From Aquificota bacterium (GTDB lineage: Bacteria; Aquificota; Aquificia; Desulfurobacteriales; DQVG01): DNA of 39,612 nucleotides. The notes beneath the pieces were generated by a model. That model was given only the letters and a program-made list of their open reading frames with translations, was not told the origin of the DNA and did no database searches. Shown in pieces: positions 9,106 to 16,103 of this stretch (the stretch's first letter is position 1; every line of letters starts with the position of its first letter). Location of the stretch: NCBI GenBank assembly GCA_027002265.1, contig JAMOTM010000053.1:1-39612 (forward strand). Reading direction: 5' to 3'. The translations under genes were made by a program, and so were the position numbers.

Positions 9106-9456
9106 TTAAACTTTTATTTCTATACCTTTTCTTATTCCCTCTCCCAAAATGCTAAGCTCGTTTTTCCGCTTTTCATATTCTTTTTCGGTTATAGGAATAA
9201 TATCTACATTAACATCTAAATCCAAATCTTTGTATATAAGCTCCATTCTTTTTAAAAATGGGATATTTTCAAAGTAATTACTAACAACGATAAAGTCATA
9301 ATCACTATCTTCCAAATAATTACCCTTAGCTCTTGAACCAAAAAGTATTATTTTTGAAAGTTTAAATTTTTCTTTTAATTTTTTTAGAAATTCTATAATT
9401 TCTCTATCTCTTTCAAAATCCAATCCATAATTTTTTTTGTTTTTAAAAGTTTGCAT
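9106..9456 (-). CDS. MNT-type minimal nucleotidyltransferase
   Basis: This 116-residue polymerase-beta-fold nucleotidyltransferase is the antitoxin-like half of a HEPN/MNT pair. The GSRAKG motif is at residues 40-45, the SDYDF metal pair at D52 and D54, and the third acidic residue D85 lies in VNVDIIP, so the active site looks complete. In characterised HepT-MntA systems the MNT protein adds AMP to the HEPN toxin. The start (ATG 9456) lies inside the HEPN gene with a 64-base overlap, implying coupled translation. It is followed by hisB after 10 bases. The family is firm; biological activity as an antitoxin is inferred. Confidence 0.9.
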   Translation of the reverse strand: MQTFKNKKNYGLDFERDREIIEFLKKLKEKFKLSKIILFGSRAKGNYLEDSDYDFIVVSNYFENIPFLKRMELIYKDLDLDVNVDIIPITEKEYEKRKNELSILGEGIRKGIEIKV

Positions 9457-9779
9457 TTTGTAGTTTCCTCATCATATATCTCGTATGGTAATTCCCCAAT
9501 AACATCTGGATATCGCGAAATTATAAAATCTGGAGTAAGTTCTCTTAAAATGGATAAGAGTTCTTTTGGAATATTTATTTTTTTTCCTAAAGTAACCAGG
9601 GAATGAGTTTTTTCCGGAAATTTTTTATAGATAAGTATATACAAAGCCTTTAATGCTTTTTCGAGGGCTTGATGACAAAGGAAAGCACAAACATAATAAC
9701 CCTCTACTTCATAATTTTTTTCTGCTAACTCTAAATCTTTTAAAGCTTGTTTCAAAAAAAGCTCCGCCTCTTTTCTCAT
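9393..9779 (-). CDS. HEPN-domain protein (partner of MNT)
   Basis: This 128-residue helical HEPN-domain protein of the PF05168 type has the CHQALEKALKAL core (residues 35-46) and THSLVTLGKKI (about 58-68). The RX4-6H motif of HEPN ribonuclease toxins such as HepT is not found, so RNase activity is uncertain. Such proteins pair with MNT nucleotidyltransferases in many thermophiles and archaea and may act as nucleotide-binding partners. ATG at 9779 is used. A TATAAT on the minus strand at 9815-9820 lies about 36 bases upstream and probably starts the HEPN-MNT-hisB transcript. The gene overlaps the MNT gene by 64 bases. Confidence 0.88.
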   Translation of the reverse strand: MRKEAELFLKQALKDLELAEKNYEVEGYYVCAFLCHQALEKALKALYILIYKKFPEKTHSLVTLGKKINIPKELLSILRELTPDFIISRYPDVIGELPYEIYDEETTKCKLLKTKKIMDWILKEIEKL

Positions 9780-9814
9780 AGACTTATCTTTAAAATAAAA
9801 AACTTTTAGTTTTT

Positions 9815-9820
9815 ATTATA
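9815..9820 (-). promoter_or_regulatory. Possible -10 for the HEPN-MNT-hisB unit
   Basis: TATAAT on the minus strand lies 36 bases before the HEPN ATG. No -35 box is clear. The 143-base gap also carries the divergent promoter for the 9923 gene. Confidence 0.35.
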
Positions 9821-9842
9821 TCTTAAGAAAAAAATTAAATTT

Positions 9843-9871
9843 TTGAAATCCCAAATTTAACTTGTTATAAT
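9843..9871 (+). promoter_or_regulatory. Near-consensus sigma-70 promoter for the bpsA operon
   Basis: TTGAAA (9843-9848) and TATAAT (9866-9871) are separated by 17 bases. The start of transcription would be near 9878, leaving about 45 bases of leader with AAGGAGG before ATG 9923. This is one of the two best promoters in the window and suggests strong, housekeeping expression of the 199-aa gene, bpsA and rpmH. Confidence 0.8.
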
Positions 9872-9922
9872 TCCCACGACAATTTCCAAAAATTTAAGCA
9901 CATTTTAAGGAGGGCCCTTCGT

Positions 9923-10522
9923 ATGAAAATAGCATGGGATATTTCTAAACAATGTTTCACTATAACGGATTATTACTACTTTTCTAAACTTCAAAGATTT
10001 TTAAAGGAAAATGGATTTTCTTTTGAGGAGACTACATTTTTAGAAGGTTTAGATAAATACGATATTATCGTATTTAATTACCCAGAAAAATTTTTTAGTG
10101 AAGATGAAGCAAATTATTTAAAAGACTTAGTAAAAGCTGGAAAAAGAGTATTATGTCTTGCTTACTACAAAAATGAGGATTTTATAGCAGATACTTGTAA
10201 CTCTTTGGCAAAAGTATTTAATGTTAAGTTTCATGGAGATGAGGTAACCGATAAAGAACATAACTACGAAAATGATCCATATTTTGTAGTTACTCCAGAA
10301 AAATATATGCTTGCATGTACTTGCTCTTTAGAAGGTGGAGAAACCTTTGTTAAAGCGGCGCCAAGTGCAGTTTCCAATCAAGGATTTGAACCAATTTTAG
10401 CTGTAAAAGTTCCTTTAGGAAAAGGATGTTTTATAGGAGTAGGTTCTTGTGTATTTTGGGATAACTACTCTATAGATGTTTTAAATAATAAAGAATTAAT
10501 ACTAAAATTACTTAGGGGGTAA
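9923..10522 (+). CDS. Unassigned protein with GATase1/ThuA-like fold, upstream of bpsA
   Basis: This is a soluble 199-residue protein of alternating beta and alpha segments. The KYDIIVFNYPEKFFS, YLKDLVKAGKRVLCLAYY and PLGKGCFIGVGSCVFWDN segments resemble glutamine-amidotransferase-like or DUF4350/ThuA-like folds, in which a flavodoxin-like sheet carries a final ligand-binding loop. No classical Cys-His-Glu amidotransferase triad can be named with certainty. Several cysteines lie in a LACTCSLEGG segment. The gene is first in an operon under a strong promoter and has AAGGAGG before ATG. Three bases separate it from bpsA, so a role in polyamine metabolism or its control is a reasonable inference. 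The family is not recognised by name. Confidence 0.8.
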   Translation: MKIAWDISKQCFTITDYYYFSKLQRFLKENGFSFEETTFLEGLDKYDIIVFNYPEKFFSEDEANYLKDLVKAGKRVLCLAYYKNEDFIADTCNSLAKVFNVKFHGDEVTDKEHNYENDPYFVVTPEKYMLACTCSLEGGETFVKAAPSAVSNQGFEPILAVKVPLGKGCFIGVGSCVFWDNYSIDVLNNKELILKLLRG

Positions 10523-10525
10523 AAA

Positions 10526-11599
10526 ATGAGTAAACTTATGGAAATACTTGAAGAAGTAAAAAAAGCCGGTATAAAAAATATTTATAAAAAAAATATTGAA
10601 AATGTTCTTGGAGCTCTTACAAAGACAACTGATTTTTGGAAAATGATTGATTTTTCTAATATTCCAGTTCCTTATGCTGCAAAAATTATAGAAATCTTAA
10701 AAAATAAAGGAATCGTAGAAATTAAAAATGATGAAATAGTTTTGACTCCTCTTGGATGGGAAATAATAAAAAATGAAGGTGTTTCTGCTATAAAGAAAGA
10801 ACTTCGTTGTGAAGCTTGTCAAGGAAGAACTATTCCATTTTACAAAGATATTGAACTTTATAGAACTTTTGTAGAGCTTCAAAAAGATAGACCAAAAGCT
10901 ATCCAAGATTTTGATCAAGGTTCTGTTACTCCTGAAACCACAATAGCAAGAGTTTTATTTATTGATTCTCGTGGGGATTTAGAAGGAAAAAATATTATTG
11001 TTATGGGAGCTGAAGACGATTTAACAGGTCTTGCAATTGCTTTAACAAGAAAATTTAAAAAACTTTTAATTATAGACATTGATGAAAGACTTATTGAATT
11101 TGACAATAAAATAATTAAAGAACTTGGAATTGAAAATGCAGAAGCTAAAGTTTGGGATTTAAGAAATCCATATCCAGAAGATATGCTTGGACAATTTGAC
11201 GTATTTATTACTGACCCACCAGAAACTTTCATTGCATTTAAAGCTTTTATTGAAAGAGGAATTGCTACTATAAAAGATGAAGGTGGAAGTGGATACTTTG
11301 GACTTACTTTAAGGGACTCTTCTATTTTCCGTTGGCAAAAGTTCCAAAAAGAGCTTCTTGACATTGGATGTGTTATTACAGATATTATTCAAGATTTTAA
11401 TGATTATATGAACTGGGAATATCATGAAGAAACCAAAGCTCAAAAAGTAGCACCCGTAAATAGAGGACCTAAAGATATTTGGTACCGCTCAGCCTGGTAT
11501 AGAATAGAAATTCTACCTGGATTTAGAAGAGTGAACGAGCAAATTCCACAAGAAGTATTTGATAAGTTATACTTGGATGAAGAAGGTTCTACTACCTAA
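10526..11599 (+). CDS. bpsA: Branched-chain polyamine synthase
   Basis: It transfers aminopropyl groups from decarboxylated S-adenosylmethionine to spermidine, giving N4-bis(aminopropyl)spermidine, a branched polyamine of thermophiles that binds nucleic acids. The 357-residue protein has an N-terminal winged-helix-like region (about 1-95), a CEACQG motif (95-100), then the SAM-type Rossmann core: GAEDDLTG (161-168), DIDERL (184-189) and DPPET (230-234). It ends with DEEGSTT, matching my memory of the Thermococcus enzyme. The archaeal enzyme has a GDDD motif where this protein reads GAEDD. AGGGGG precedes the ATG, three bases after the upstream gene. rpmH follows by 13 bases. The family call is confident; exact product is inferred. 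Confidence 0.9.
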   Translation: MSKLMEILEEVKKAGIKNIYKKNIENVLGALTKTTDFWKMIDFSNIPVPYAAKIIEILKNKGIVEIKNDEIVLTPLGWEIIKNEGVSAIKKELRCEACQGRTIPFYKDIELYRTFVELQKDRPKAIQDFDQGSVTPETTIARVLFIDSRGDLEGKNIIVMGAEDDLTGLAIALTRKFKKLLIIDIDERLIEFDNKIIKELGIENAEAKVWDLRNPYPEDMLGQFDVFITDPPETFIAFKAFIERGIATIKDEGGSGYFGLTLRDSSIFRWQKFQKELLDIGCVITDIIQDFNDYMNWEYHEETKAQKVAPVNRGPKDIWYRSAWYRIEILPGFRRVNEQIPQEVFDKLYLDEEGSTT

Positions 11600-11612
11600 G
11601 GGAGGATAAAAA

Positions 11613-11777
11613 ATGCCAAAAAGAACATACATCCCAAGAAGATTAAGAGGAAAAAGAACTTCTGGATTTCTGGCAAGAATGTCTACTAAAGCTGGTAGAA
11701 GGATTTTAAGAAACAGAAGAAGAAAGGGAAGAAAAAGACTTACTATTTCAGATGAGTGGAAAAGAAGTCATAAATAG
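11613..11777 (+). CDS. rpmH: Ribosomal protein L34, with short C-terminal extension
   Basis: This 54-residue basic protein runs from ATG 11613 to TAG 11775-11777 and is too short for common length cut-offs. It carries the L34 signature: [20 protein letters not shown], then a [19 protein letters not shown] segment and LTISD. L34 usually ends close to the LTVS motif; here about eight extra residues (DEWKRSHK) follow. AGGGAGG precedes the start, which lies 13 bases after bpsA. In most bacteria rpmH precedes rnpA near dnaA; here neither is adjacent, and the gene ends with a terminator. The call is firm. Confidence 0.95.
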   Translation: MPKRTYIPRRLRGKRTSGFLARMSTKAGRRILRNRRRKGRKRLTISDEWKRSHK

Positions 11778-11805
11778 GGGGAAATATTCTTCCCCCTATT
11801 TTTAA
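11776..11805 (+). terminator. Intrinsic terminator after rpmH
   Basis: AGGGGGAA (11776-11783) pairs with TTCCCCCT (11790-11797) around a short loop, followed by ATTTTT. It overlaps the rpmH stop codon and closes the bpsA operon. No clear promoter lies between it and the next gene at 11832, so some read-through may supply ricT. Confidence 0.82.
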
Positions 11806-11831
11806 AATTTTTATTAGTAAGGATGTTTTAG

Positions 11832-12833
11832 ATGATAGAGCTTGAAATAAATCTTTATCAAAAAGTATATGAAGAAACTTCGAAAGAAAAAAACAAAAAG
11901 GATAATTTAGATAATAAAGTAAATAAAGAGAAAATTACAGTTCTAAAATATAAAACCTTAGATACAGAAAAGTTTTTCTTAGCTACTTTACCTCCAAATT
12001 TTCCAAAAATTTCTTATTCACAAAAAGTAGTTGTAAAAACTGAAAGGGGTCTTGAGATTGTAAAGGCTATTAAGGTTTTAGAGGCTTACAAGGAAGATAT
12101 AGAAAATGATATAAAAGCTGAGTTTGTAAGGATCGCTACAAAAGAGGATTTAGAAAAATACAAAGAAAACGAAAAATATTGTGAAAATGCCTATAAAATA
12201 GCAAGGAAATTAATAAAAAAACATAACCTTCCTATGAAACTTATTCATGTTTATATGACTTTAAAAGGTGAAAGAATAATTTTCTATTTTACTTCTCCCA
12301 CAAGAGTAGATTTTAGAGAGCTAGTAAAAGAGCTTGCAAAAACTTTTAAAAGAAGAATTGAACTTCGTCAAATAGGTGTAAGAGATGCCGTAAAGATTTT
12401 GGGAGCTTTAGGTCCCTGCGGTAGAGAGTGTTGTTGTAAATATTTTTTGGAGCATTTTAAAAGTATAACTTTAGATATAGTAAAAAAGCAAGGAATTCCT
12501 TTAAATCCTATAAAGATATCTGGAATTTGTGGAAGGCTTCTTTGTTGTTTTGCATTTGAAGATCCGATTTATTTTATAAAGACCTTTTTACCCGAAGTAG
12601 GTTCGGAAGTAGAAATAGAAGGAAAAAAATACATATTAAAGTATATTGATGTTGTAAAAGAAGAACTTTATTTAATGGACGAAAATGAAAAAATTATTGT
12701 TTATCCTATAAAAAAGTTTGTTGGAGAGGAAATTTGGAATAGGTATAAAGAGCATTGTCGTCCTAAAGCATATAGTTCTATAATAGAAAAAGATGAGCTG
12801 AATCAGGAGAAGGAAGAGTTTGAATATAACTGA
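11832..12833 (+). CDS. ricT: PSP1-domain protein (RicT/YaaT-like)
   Basis: This 333-residue protein has a cysteine-rich PSP1 C-terminal core. C196 and C200-C202 in PCGRECCCKYF and C233, C238, C239 in GICGRLLCCF are the family cysteines, which in Bacillus RicT (YaaT) take part in iron-sulfur binding. There it acts in the RicAFT complex that affects RNase Y mRNA maturation. A variable lysine-rich N-terminus (about residues 14-36) precedes the conserved part. ATG at 11832 has only AAGGATG upstream. The gene leads a run with the 36-aa ORF, nadD and pgk. RicA and RicF are not in the window, so the role is by family only. The symbol is transferred from Bacillus. Confidence 0.88.
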   Translation: MIELEINLYQKVYEETSKEKNKKDNLDNKVNKEKITVLKYKTLDTEKFFLATLPPNFPKISYSQKVVVKTERGLEIVKAIKVLEAYKEDIENDIKAEFVRIATKEDLEKYKENEKYCENAYKIARKLIKKHNLPMKLIHVYMTLKGERIIFYFTSPTRVDFRELVKELAKTFKRRIELRQIGVRDAVKILGALGPCGRECCCKYFLEHFKSITLDIVKKQGIPLNPIKISGICGRLLCCFAFEDPIYFIKTFLPEVGSEVEIEGKKYILKYIDVVKEELYLMDENEKIIVYPIKKFVGEEIWNRYKEHCRPKAYSSIIEKDELNQEKEEFEYN

Positions 12834-12930
12834 AAATCATGTTTTAGGTGCAATTTTATTTTATTTTTTTCTTTTTAATATTTTTATTTGGATACCTTAT
12901 ACTGTTATTAAAAGAAGAAAAAAATGGTAG
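12820..12930 (+). CDS. Candidate 36-aa single-pass membrane protein
   Basis: This tiny ORF runs from TTG 12820-12822 to TAG 12928-12930 and fills the gap between ricT and nadD. It starts inside the ricT end (overlap 14 bases) and ends inside the nadD start (overlap 7 bases). After a polar NITENH start, one hydrophobic stretch (VLGAILFYFFLFNIFIWIP) forms a likely membrane helix, and KRRKKW closes it, fitting a positive-inside cytoplasmic tail. AAGGAAG lies 4-5 bases before the TTG. I recognise no family. The tight overlaps and protein-like composition support it, but the AT-rich sequence could give such an ORF by chance. Confidence 0.5.
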   Translation: MNITENHVLGAILFYFFLFNIFIWIPYTVIKRRKKW

Positions 12931-13556
12931 GAATATTTGGTGGAAGCTTTGATCCTATTCATAATGGCCACTTGGAAGTAGCTTTTCAAGTTAGAGATAG
13001 ACTTAATCTGAAAATTTTTTTTGCTCTAACAAAACAAAATCCACTTAAAGAAAGAGCTCTACTATCTTACGAGGAGCGTTTTCATTTATTAAATCTTGCC
13101 ATTAAAGAACACTATAACTTTTATGCTTTAAAAGAAGAGTACATTTATGCTATTGATTTAGTAAAAAAAATAAAAAAAGATTTTAATTTAAATAAAATAT
13201 ACTTTATTACTGGCTTGGATTCATTTTTAAGTTTAAAAAAATGGAAAAATTATAAAGAGCTTTTAAAAGAGACTAATTTTATAATATGTTCCCGAGGAAA
13301 AAAGGAGAATAAGGAAGTATTTTTAAATTTCTTAAAGGATCTTAATATCAACTCCTATAAGATTTTAGACGATTTTTATACTAAATATAATCCTCAAAAT
13401 GAAAAAATAATATATTTAAAAATTCCTTACCTTGAGATATCTTCCACCTTAATAAAAAACTACATAAAACATTCTTTCGATTTATATCCTTATCTTCCGG
13501 AAAAAGTTTATAAATATTTAAAAATTAAAATAGAAAGGGGGAAGCTTCATGTTTAA
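12924..13556 (+). CDS. nadD: Nicotinate-nucleotide adenylyltransferase
   Basis: It joins nicotinate mononucleotide and ATP to form deamido-NAD+. The 210-residue protein has the nucleotidyltransferase GGSFDPIHNGH motif at residues 6-16, a GLDSFLSLKKW segment and the C-terminal ISSTLIKNYI motif that matches the family ISSTxIR signature, with lysine in place of arginine. The ATG at 12924 follows an AAAGAAGAAA stretch. Its 3' end overlaps pgk by 8 bases. In many bacteria nadD precedes rsfS or follows proA; here it leads into pgk. Confidence 0.93.
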   Translation: MVGIFGGSFDPIHNGHLEVAFQVRDRLNLKIFFALTKQNPLKERALLSYEERFHLLNLAIKEHYNFYALKEEYIYAIDLVKKIKKDFNLNKIYFITGLDSFLSLKKWKNYKELLKETNFIICSRGKKENKEVFLNFLKDLNINSYKILDDFYTKYNPQNEKIIYLKIPYLEISSTLIKNYIKHSFDLYPYLPEKVYKYLKIKIERGKLHV

Positions 13557-14796
13557 TAAAATGAGTATAAAAGATTTAAAACCTGAAGATTTAAAAGGAA
13601 AAAAAGTTTTTGTTAGAGTAGATTATAACGTTCCTATGGAAAACGGCGTTATTCTAAATGATAAAAGAATAAGGGAAACTTTACCAACTTTAAATTATTT
13701 AATAGACTGCGGAGCAAAAATTATTTTATGTTCTCATTTAGGAAGACCCAAAAAAAAATGTAAAGAATTTATAAAAACCTCTCTAGGTTTTCATAGATGT
13801 TATGTAGAAAGTTTATCTTTGGCTCCAGTTGCAAGAAGACTTTCTCATCTTTTAAAAGAAGAGGTTAAGTTTGTAGATGATACTGTAGGGGAAAAGGTAA
13901 AGAAAGCTATAGATAATTTAAAAGAGGGAGAAGTTTTACTTTTAGAAAATGTAAGATTTTATAAAGAAGAAACTGATTGTGATGAAAGATTTGCTAAAGC
14001 TCTTGTAGAAAATGCAGATATTTATGTGAATGATGCGTTTGCAACCTCCCATAGAAAACATGCCTCCACTTATTTAGCAGCAAAATTTGTAAAACTTGCA
14101 GTTGCAGGTTATCTTCTTGAAAAGGAAATAAGATATCTTGAAAAAGCTTTAAAAAATCCTGCCCGACCAATGGTTGTAATTATAGGTGGCGCTAAAGTGT
14201 CAGGAAAACTGGAAGTTTTAGAAAATATTTTAAACATTGCAGATAAAATTTTGATAGGTGGGGGTATGGCATATACCTTTTTAAAAGCTTGTGGATATAA
14301 TGTTGGAAAATCTTTAGTAGAAGATGATTTAATAGATACTGCAAAAAGAATTATGAAAGAGGCTGAAGAAAAAGGTGTAAAAATATATCTTCCTGTAGAT
14401 TCCTTAAATGCAAATGAATTTTCAAACTCAGCCCAAACTAAACTTACTACTTATAAAGAAATTCCAGAAAATATGATGGGACTAGATATTGGTCCTGCTA
14501 CGGCAGAACTTTTTAAAGTAGCCCTTTTAGATGCTGGAACTATTTTGTGGAATGGTCCTATGGGAGTATTTGAATTAGATAAATTTAGACAAGGTACTTT
14601 AAAAATCGCTCAAACTCTTTCTCAAATTCCTCAAGCTTTAAAAATTGTTGGTGGAGGAGATTCTGTAGCGGCTTTAGAGCTCCTTAATATGGAAGATGCG
14701 GTAGATCACGTATCTACTGGAGGAGGGGCTTTTTTAGAATTTTTAGCCGGAAAGGAACTTCCAGGAATTAGTGTTTTAACTGACAGAGGAATATAA
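13549..14796 (+). CDS. pgk: Phosphoglycerate kinase, with loop insertion
   Basis: It makes ATP from 1,3-bisphosphoglycerate in glycolysis and runs in reverse in gluconeogenesis. The substrate-binding RVDYNVP (about residues 23-29), CSHLGRP (61-67), LLENVRFY, hinge GGAKVSGKLEVL and C-terminal STGGGAFLEFL are present. A stretch of about 14 extra residues, including C71 and C84, separates SHLGRPKK from SLAPVARRL. ATG 13549 overlaps the nadD stop; an alternative ATG at 13561 would give a typical N-terminus (MSIKDL) without the first four residues. AAAGGGGG precedes 13549. The protein is 415 residues, slightly longer than the usual 390-400. Confidence 0.96.
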   Translation: MFNKMSIKDLKPEDLKGKKVFVRVDYNVPMENGVILNDKRIRETLPTLNYLIDCGAKIILCSHLGRPKKKCKEFIKTSLGFHRCYVESLSLAPVARRLSHLLKEEVKFVDDTVGEKVKKAIDNLKEGEVLLLENVRFYKEETDCDERFAKALVENADIYVNDAFATSHRKHASTYLAAKFVKLAVAGYLLEKEIRYLEKALKNPARPMVVIIGGAKVSGKLEVLENILNIADKILIGGGMAYTFLKACGYNVGKSLVEDDLIDTAKRIMKEAEEKGVKIYLPVDSLNANEFSNSAQTKLTTYKEIPENMMGLDIGPATAELFKVALLDAGTILWNGPMGVFELDKFRQGTLKIAQTLSQIPQALKIVGGGDSVAALELLNMEDAVDHVSTGGGAFLEFLAGKELPGISVLTDRGI

Positions 14797-14803
14797 AATT
14801 TTA

Positions 14804-14812
14804 TGCTATAAT
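14804..14812 (+). promoter_or_regulatory. Extended -10 promoter for the stress protein gene
   Basis: TGCTATAAT lies in the 46-base gap after pgk, 31 bases before the ATG at 14843. The TGn extension can make up for the missing -35. A short TCCTTT/AAAGGA hairpin follows at 14812-14827, near the expected transcript start. The identical 11-mer TATGCTATAAT occurs upstream of accC. Confidence 0.55.
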
Positions 14813-14842
14813 CCTTTTCTTAAAGGAAAAAGGGGTGAGATT

Positions 14843-15718
14843 ATGATAGAAAAAATTCTTTTTCCTTCAAAATTCTATGAAAGTGATTTTTCTGCTTTAA
14901 AATCCATTTTAGTTTTAAAAGAAGTTGGGTTAAAAGAAATAGTATTTTTATATGTTATTGAACCTGAAGCTGTAATTGTTCCAAAAACCGGAGAAATTTT
15001 AAAGGAAGAACTGGAGAGATTAAAAAAATTAGCTCAGGTTCAGTTTGAAGAATGGATTGAATTTTTACAAAAATTTAATATTAACGCAAAGTCATATGTT
15101 CTTCTCGGAGAGCCAGCTGAGAAAATTTTGGAATTGGCGGAAAAAGAAAATGTAGATTTAGTAGTTTTAAATCACAAGAAGAAAAGAAACTTTTTAAAAT
15201 TTTTTATTACAGGAATAGGTTCTACAGTTTTAACTTTGCTAAAAATAATTTGCACGCCTGTTATAATATTTCCTTATCCTTATGAAGAAGATGAAAATAT
15301 TTTTTCTGATGTTTTGATAGCTATAGATTTCTCTAAAAATTCAGAAGAAGTTATTAATTATCTAAAAAATTTAAAGCCCTTAGTAAAAAGGGCTGTTTTA
15401 ATTCACGTTATAGAAAATGAAGAGGATATAGACAATATTGAAGAGGTAAAAAATAAATTAGACGAATATAAAAATATACTGGAAAAAGAAGGAATAAATG
15501 CTTATCACTTTATCTATTATGGAAAGACATATGAAAAAATAATTGAAGCTGCAAAAGAGCATAAAGTTAAACTTGTAGCTATGGGAATTACTGGAAAACA
15601 TGAAGAAGAAAAAAGGCGTTTTGAGTTTATATTTATTGGAAGTGTAACTCAAAAGGTTGTAGATCTCTCTGATAAACCTGTATTTTTAGTGCCACCTAAA
15701 AGAAAAATAAATTCTTAA
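14843..15718 (+). CDS. Tandem universal stress protein (two UspA domains)
   Basis: This 291-residue cytoplasmic protein has two UspA domains, at about residues 1-145 and 150-291. Each starts with a beta strand like KILFPSKFYESDFSA or DVLIAIDFSKNSEE. The second keeps a glycine-rich nucleotide loop (GITG then GSVTQKV), with a longer spacer than the usual nine residues. The first lacks the first glycines (LNHKKKRNFLKFF) and may not bind ATP. Such tandem proteins are common in thermophiles and act in stress response, but the exact role is unknown. It has its own extended -10 promoter and GGGGTGAG before the ATG. A secreted small protein and infB follow. Confidence 0.9.
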   Translation: MIEKILFPSKFYESDFSALKSILVLKEVGLKEIVFLYVIEPEAVIVPKTGEILKEELERLKKLAQVQFEEWIEFLQKFNINAKSYVLLGEPAEKILELAEKENVDLVVLNHKKKRNFLKFFITGIGSTVLTLLKIICTPVIIFPYPYEEDENIFSDVLIAIDFSKNSEEVINYLKNLKPLVKRAVLIHVIENEEDIDNIEEVKNKLDEYKNILEKEGINAYHFIYYGKTYEKIIEAAKEHKVKLVAMGITGKHEEEKRRFEFIFIGSVTQKVVDLSDKPVFLVPPKRKINS

Positions 15719-15758
15719 GGTTTAACTTAAAAGTTTGAAAAGTTATTAGAGGTAAAAA

Positions 15759-16091
15759 ATGAAAAAATTTTTAGCTTCTTTAAGTTTAGCTTTAAGTATA
15801 TCTTATGCAGTTGAAACAGCAGGAAAAATTATCTTTAAAGATACAGTTTATGGAATGGGAATAGGAACCACTTTTAGTTTAGCCGCTTATCTTATAGATT
15901 CATCAGATTTTCAAAAAAAGCTTGGAATTGGACTTTTGGTTGGAGGATCTTTGGGTCTTGTTTATGGTGTTTTTATAGATTCTAAACCTTTTGTAGCTTA
16001 TAAAAAGAAGGTAGGTAACACTAAATTTTATGCATATATTGATTATTTGTCCTTAAACCCTAATTTAAATATAAAATTTATTTGGAAATAA
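15759..16091 (+). CDS. Unrecognised small exported protein
   Basis: This 110-residue protein has a signal-peptide-like N-terminus (MKKFLASLSLALSISYA) with a plausible cleavage after SYA at residue 17. Two glycine-rich hydrophobic stretches follow: GMGIGTTFSLAAYLI and a LGIGLLVGGSLGLVYGVF segment, which could be membrane-inserting hairpins. The C-terminus is polar and aromatic (FYAYIDYLSL). I recognise no family. GAGG lies before ATG 15759. It is 40 bases after the stress protein and 12 before infB. An envelope location is inferred from the signal sequence only. Confidence 0.75.
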   Translation: MKKFLASLSLALSISYAVETAGKIIFKDTVYGMGIGTTFSLAAYLIDSSDFQKKLGIGLLVGGSLGLVYGVFIDSKPFVAYKKKVGNTKFYAYIDYLSLNPNLNIKFIWK

Positions 16092-16103
16092 AGGGGGAAA
16101 ACC

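Noticed and set aside
9798-9814. AAAACT/AGTTTT inverted repeat before the HEPN gene
   Set aside because: Only A/T-rich pairs in the stem and wrong placement for a terminator; likely chance in this composition.
10915-11364. 149-residue minus-strand open frame within bpsA
   Set aside because: A shadow of a well-supported gene with no motifs of its own.
14812-14827. TCCTTT-AAAGGA hairpin after pgk
   Set aside because: No T-tract follows on the plus strand, so it is not an intrinsic terminator for pgk.
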